This document shows positions 59,138-64,000 of a stretch of 64,000 nucleotides of DNA, in pieces (positions within the stretch are counted from its first letter, which is position 1; every line of letters starts with the position of its first letter). The stretch spans positions 8,122,001 through 8,186,000 of the forward strand of contig NC_057764.1 in the NCBI RefSeq assembly GCF_010389155.1, in the 5' to 3' direction. The notes below the pieces were generated by a model. The model saw only the letters and a program-made list of their open reading frames with translations. It was not told where the DNA came from and made no database searches. This DNA is from Erigeron canadensis. Its lineage: Eukaryota; Streptophyta; Magnoliopsida; Asterales; Asteraceae. Position numbers and translations under genes: made by a program.

Positions 59138-61150
59138 CTCCCTCCCACTTATTTGTGTGTTTATACACGCACTGACACGCACACAGAGAAAGATAACAAT
59201 TTATCTTTTAATTTTTTAAAAAGGAGAAAGTTTGTAAAGTTTATGATGAGAATCAAACAGGCAAGTCAAAGATACTTAAAGGGTAGCTAATAAAATATGT
59301 ATTATCTTATCAAGTTTGTATCTTTTTTTTTTTTTATCACACACGTATATTTGTATGTATTTAGAGTGTGTGTGTGTGTGCGTGAAAAATGAGAGAAACC
59401 CAGAACAGAGAATGAAATAAAGGGAAAATGGCTCGAGAGAAATCTTCAACAAACACACATATCTGATATATATGTGTGTGTGTATATATATATATAGACA
59501 GAGAGAGATCTGAGAAAAGAAAGGAGGGCTCTCTTATTAAAAAAAAAAAGGGTTTTGTGTGTGTATTTAGTATGTGTAATGAGTGTGGGAGAGAGAGGGA
59601 GAGAGAGAGGGGGGTTGGGGTGTGTGAAATTGGTTGGTTTTGGAGTTATTGAATGATGTTCAATTAGCTGGCTGATTATAAAAAGGAAAAGAAAAAAACA
59701 AGAGTAGAAGTAATTTTGATTAATAGCAAAGTTCATGGGTGTAAAATGTAAATTTAAGTAAGTGAAAAGGTTGAAAATAGGCTGCGTTTTCTTGCATGAT
59801 ATGACCTGCAGAGAGTAGTGTAGGATCCTGAACCATGTAACATCATGATTTTACCATGTTTTATTGACAGGAAAATAACCTACATATTCCTTTTCTGTGG
59901 TGATTTTTCCTTTTATTTACTGTTGCCAATCTTTTCCTAAAAGTCAAACAACTTTGTCAAGTGAATATGTGATGAGATCTTAATTTAATAAGCATGTTTT
60001 ATTTTCAACTTTGGGTGTTAATGTTAAAAAATTGGTAGTTACTAATGTTTAGAGTTGAGCTAGGTTGTGTTTTTAATTTCATGTATTCAAGGGGCAAGTA
60101 TCTTCTAGCTACTAGCTCCGTTATATTAACATATCGTGCGCTAGCTAGGTTGTTAGACTTTGGTCAAAATTTGATTACTTAAGGTAAACGAAAACAAGAA
60201 CATTGAAACTTTGGTAGGTGTTTCAAGGAGCAAGATTAGAATCTGAAGGTGATTAAACTTTTAATCGGTGATGCAAAAGGTATGAATCGTGACTCAAGTA
60301 GAAATAAGGAATGATGTTGGTGTGTTCACTAGCGGTCAAGATTTTGTGGGTAAATCCACCGGTCTTTGGCTGGATTCGACTTATGTGGTTGGTCCTTGGG
60401 TTGGTTTGGCGGTGAGAAGGCAGTGAGTTTTTACTGGTTAGGTTGTATGTTAATTACTCTTTTAAAATTATGAATACAATAATTTTAGATGATAAATCAA
60501 CCTAATTGGTATACCTAAAAATCAATTTAATACTAGGATGATGATAAGTGAAAAAATTAAGGGGCAAGATTAGGAAGGAGAATTAGTGGAAGTCACATGT
60601 TAAATTTTTAAAGTATTAGGTTGATTTTTAAGCACATGAGTTAGTTTGATTAATAATTTTTCATTTTAGATATGACTTGAATCGAAACCGAAAGTTAATG
60701 CAATTTAGTAAGTGGGAATGGTTACTACTAACATCCAACCAAGGGTTTTTACATATGTTTTTACTGTTTATTAGGCAGCCATAATTATTGATAGTTTTGT
60801 ACTTTGGTAGGGTTGTGGGCCACACAATACACCTATCATTATGTTTGGTTGTAAAAGACAAAAGGGAATTGATACCCTCGGAGATTGTCCACAAAACTTT
60901 TGTTATGGATTGTATTATGGAAATGAGGAATTGAGGATATAAGTTTACTACCATTTGACATGTTAGGTTAATGGATTTAGAAAATAGGAATCAAACCCAA
61001 CAACTGTACATGTTTAAAATTTATCAGAATGTGGGTTTAAACATCACGTTTTCATTTCCTTTATATGTCATCCGGGCGTTGTCTCGGAAGACATTACATT
61101 TGTTAACGGTTTAATAAAAAATATTTATTCAAGAGATAAGGTGCCATAAA
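59138..61150. promoter_or_regulatory. Upstream region of ULT with microsatellites
   Basis: Presumed 5' UTR and promoter of the minus-strand ULT gene in the first few hundred bases. Microsatellites: (TG)n at 59367-59382 and 59474-59485, a short TA run, and (GA)n near 59590-59610. GA-rich tracts are common in plant meristem-gene promoters, but function here is not shown. Beyond ~60 kb nothing is recognised. Confidence 0.4.
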
Positions 61151-62984
61151 CTTTTTGAAAAAAACATGTATTATTCAAATTATTAAAAACTGACATTTGT
61201 CAGTTAAAAATGAACTGTAAAAGTTCTGTGTGAAAGTGAAAGTTGTTCGCATAAAAGTTTAATGCTAAAAATGTAAGAGACTTAAAATATTGTGGTGAAA
61301 ATAAAAGAAAATCAAAAAGTGTAAAAATTTAGTGATAAAAGTATAAGGGGTTAAAATGTTATGGTAAAAATAAAATGAATAGAAAGTTTATTATTCTTTA
61401 CAAGTTTTCCCGTACATTTCTTTTTAATATATGTGTTATAAAGTTTGTTGCTAAAGTATAAGAGGTTAAAATGTTGTAGTTAAAATAAAAAATTATCAAA
61501 AAGTAAAAAAATTTAGTGTTAAAAGTGTAAGTAGTTAAGATATTGTGATGAAAATAAAAAGATTAAAAAGTTTACTAAGAATTATAAAAGTTTTGTTCTA
61601 AAAGTGTAAAGAGTAAAACTATTGTGGTGAAAATAAAAAATATAATAAAAAGTATATTATTCTATACACGTTTTCCAGTACCTTAAAATAAAAGAAAATT
61701 AAAAACTATGAAAGTTTAGTGCTAAAAGTGCAAAGAGTTAAATTATTGTGGTAAAAATAAAAAGAATACAAAGTTTACTAAAAAATATTATAGTTTAGTG
61801 CTAAAAGAGTAAAGATTGAAAGTTTTGTGGTGAAAATAAATAGAACAAAAAGTTTACTAAAAAGTATTATAGTTTAGTGCTAAAAATGTAAAGATTGAAA
61901 TTTATGTGGTGAAAATAAAAAAAAATAACTATTCTTTACGCGTTAAAAAGTTTATTAAAAATTATTATAGTATAGTGCTAAAATGTAACACCCCAAATAT
62001 TTTAAGGTAAAAGAAATTAACCCCTTTTTATAGTTTTGACATTAAATTAATTTTCTAGTATTTTATTTTTGTATATGGGGTTAATTTAGTTGTAACTTTA
62101 GCGGATAACGGGTAAAATACCCACCAATTTGAGAAGTGGGTCGTGGCACCCATAGGAAGTGCCAGACATTTTCTTTTGAATGTGAATCATACTTCCACTC
62201 TTAATTTAATTTCTTCTTCCCTTCATGCATTCCTTCTCCTATTATTTCAAAATCAAAGAAAAACTCATCCAAGAGCAAAGTCTTTAATCATCACCATCAA
62301 GTAATCTTTATTCAAGAATTCAAAAGCTAGGGTTTGTAGGTTGGTGGTGGTGGCCGAAATTTGAAGGAAAAAGGGGAAGAAATTGTGGCTTGAAAACCCT
62401 AATCTATTATCTTCTATTGTTGAGGTATTGATTTCCCCAAAATTTAGTTTCCTCTTTCTTTTGAAATTAGGGTTCATGGATGAACCAAATTGGAGGTTTT
62501 GCTAGAAATTGAATTATGATTGATTCTTCCCCAATTCCTTAGTTAACCTAGTTGTCATTGAGTTATATGATATGTTGTTTATGAAAATAATGAGTGCATG
62601 TGATAATTTTTAGTTCTTGAGAAAAGATGAATTTTGACTAGTTATGGAATTATTGATGAAAATGGTAGGTTGAACTACCTAGTGTGTTTGTTAAAGAAAA
62701 TGAAACTCAATGACAAATGGGTTGGGTTTTGGGTCTAGGAAGGCTAGTGATTGAGTATGACCAGGTTGAGCTAGTCATAGTTGTGAATGTAAGCTTATGC
62801 ATTTTACGATATGATCATAGGTTGAAGATTGCTTGTGCTTGTTCATTTAGCATTATTATCTTTGTTGCGGAGGAGGTGAGTATATTTGCATACCCTTATG
62901 TTTACGTTGGGTCAATTACCATGAGATGTGAATGTTCCAAGCATGGTAATTGATTTGGCATGAAGCCCATGTGGGGCATTGTTT

Positions 62985-63074
62985 ATGAGGCCTAAGAACC
63001 TCCGGGGCCTAAGAATCCCGATAGTTGATGTGACATGAGGCCTAAGAACCTCCGGGGCCTAAGAATCCCGATAG
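62985..63074 (+). repeat. Two 50-bp tandem units in the solo LTR
   Basis: ATGAGGCCTAAGAACCTCCG plus GGGCCTAAGAATCCCGATAG occurs at 62985 and 63035, exactly 50 bp apart, with a GGCC..GGCC core. Its mid-LTR position recalls the palindromic minisatellite in the other gypsy LTR. Confidence 0.85.
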
Positions 63075-63717
63075 ATATGATTGTTTAGCTTATATGGATC
63101 CATATATGTATTGTTTGTGTGCAAGGTGAATATGTATATGTGACATGACGATGCCATAGGTTACATGTGAAAGTCCTTGTACTAAGCCCTCCTTCGTATT
63201 CGTAAATGTATGCAAGTATATTCACTAAGCCTTTGCTTATTTTTTAGTTGTTTACACTTTTATAGGTAGTTCTGGAAGAAGGAACTAGTGTTCTTGATTT
63301 GAAGGAAGTGATTTAGAGCTTCAAGTTGATTTTTTTTGGAAGCTCTTGAAGGTATTAGGTCATCCTTGGGTGGATGACAATCCTTTGGTGTAAATACCTA
63401 GTTGTCCCTCTCCTTTGGCTCTTGGCACATTTTGATGTGATGGTCATATTCCTTGTTAAATTATGCAAATGAACTGGTGTAAAGTTGTTAGAATGTTGTC
63501 TAGTTGCAATATGGATGAAAATTGTGTCAAATTGGGTAAATGACCCGTTTGGTGGTGTTCATGGGTTTTGAAACTAGATGTTGTTGTGTGAAAGTCAAAA
63601 TGTGTTTATAATGTGGTTAGGAACTTTCAGTTTGCAGTTGGTGAAGCTCATTGTGTCATATGAAGGCTTTTAGTTGGTTCAAGTGTCAAAATGTTTAAAG
63701 GGTTGCTGGTCAGGTGT

Positions 63718-63895
63718 CCCACTGCGACGCAGTGGGGATGGTTTTTCCCACGGAAATAATTTCGTCTCTTCCCACTGCGGCGTAGTGGGGGACTTGTTTA
63801 ACCCACTGCGGTGCAGTGGGGCTCTTACCCTTTTGTTTCGAGGATTCCCATTGCGGCGCAGTGGGGAGTCCTCGACCCACTGCGGCGCAGTGGGG
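63718..63895. repeat. Five CCCACTGCGGCGCAGTGGG-type palindromes
   Basis: Copies at 63718-63737, 63771-63791, 63802-63821, 63847-63866 and 63876-63895, each a 19-20-bp near-perfect inverted repeat, GC-rich in an AT-rich setting, spaced 29-53 bp. The fourth lies inside a longer stem (CGAGGATTCCC..GGGGAGTCCTCG, 63839-63874). They occupy the last ~230 bp of the solo LTR. Confidence 0.92.
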
Positions 63896-64000
63896 TGAAA
63901 AAAAAAAGTCTTGAATTTTCGGTTTATCGAGTTGGGTCCTTTCATAAAAGTGTAAAGATTGAAATTTCTGTGGTGAAAGTAAAAATAATAAAAAGTATAT

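Larger units (their letters stand above)
61979..63949 (+). mobile_element. Solo LTR of a Ty3/gypsy-type element (1961 bp)
   Basis: Body 61984-63944, TGTAACACCCC..CCTTTCA, flanked by the exact 5-bp duplication TAAAA (61979-61983, 63945-63949). No internal region or second LTR is present, so it is a solo LTR, probably left by LTR-LTR recombination. Its first ~150 bp align with the start of the minus-strand gypsy LTR ending at 16325 (shared TTAATTTAGTTG and GGATAACGGGT/GGATAGCGGGT, TACCCACCAA). A TTTCTTCTTCCC region and a splice-like GAGGTATTG follow. Confidence 0.88.
61230..64000. repeat. AT-rich tandem array, ~79-bp unit, interrupted by a solo LTR
   Basis: A unit of the form GTTTAGTGCTAAAAGTGTAA, then GAGTTAAA, TTGTGGTGAAAATAAAAAG and AAAAGTTTACTAAAA recurs about nine times between 61259 and 61983, with phases near 61259, 61330, 61443, 61511, 61589, 61713, 61792, 61871 and 61969. 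Some units have an extra ~35-bp TTATTCTTTACACGTTTTCC insert. It continues after the LTR at 63945 to the window end, so its full length is unknown. Confidence 0.8.

Noticed and set aside
63674..63945. ORFs with repeated PLRRSG on both strands
   Set aside because: Translations of the DNA palindrome array; no reason to think them coding.

Overview
This is nuclear DNA of a flowering plant. It is AT-rich, its genes have introns with GT..AG borders, the protein families are plant-specific, and dead transposons fill the space between genes. The style of the proteins and retroelements suggests a eudicot, perhaps Asteraceae; that placement is inference from memory of related sequences, not a search.

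Five host genes can be reconstructed exon by exon with intact frames. They are an equilibrative nucleoside transporter (521-5382, minus, 9 exons, 418 aa), a Bet1-like Qc-SNARE (30849-33727, minus, 4 exons, 133 aa), a QWRF/augmin-8-like microtubule protein (37762-41197, plus, 7 exons, 505 aa), an intronless SYP12-type syntaxin (42419-43315, plus, 298 aa) and an ULTRAPETALA-type SAND-domain regulator (55631-59137, minus, 3 exons, 231 aa). They share no pathway as a set. Two are SNAREs, but of different steps (Golgi/ER and plasma membrane).

Layout. 0-5.4 kb: transporter. 5.8-8.5 kb: a 987-bp foldback element with a 9-bp target duplication, then a 1.09-kb hAT-like element with an 8-bp duplication. 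8.8-19.4 kb: two broken Harbinger-type ORF1 pseudogenes flanking a decayed minus-strand Ty3/gypsy element with a 2.8-kb LTR, and a Tat-like remnant. 19.4-20.0 kb: 5'-truncated LINE. 20-24.7 kb: mostly featureless, one unrecognised exon-like ORF. 24.7-29.8 kb: decayed Ty1/copia element followed by a second foldback element (983 bp, 9-bp duplication). 30.8-43.3 kb: gene-dense, with small MITEs in introns. 44-54 kb: a MITE and a nearly intact Ty1/copia element (46682-53260, duplication AAAAC) lying between two inverted repeats. 55.6-59.1 kb: ULTRAPETALA. 61.2-64 kb: an AT-rich ~79-bp tandem array interrupted by a 1961-bp solo LTR (duplication TAAAA).

The most interesting material is in the LTRs. 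The two large Ty3-type LTRs start with related sequence but carry unrelated, internally palindromic repeat arrays: nine copies of a CTAGTAGG..CCTACTAG unit in one, and five copies of a CCCACTGCGGCGCAGTGGG-like palindrome in the other. The intact copia element has an LTR pair that is almost identical over ~590 bp and sharply divergent over the remaining ~280 bp.
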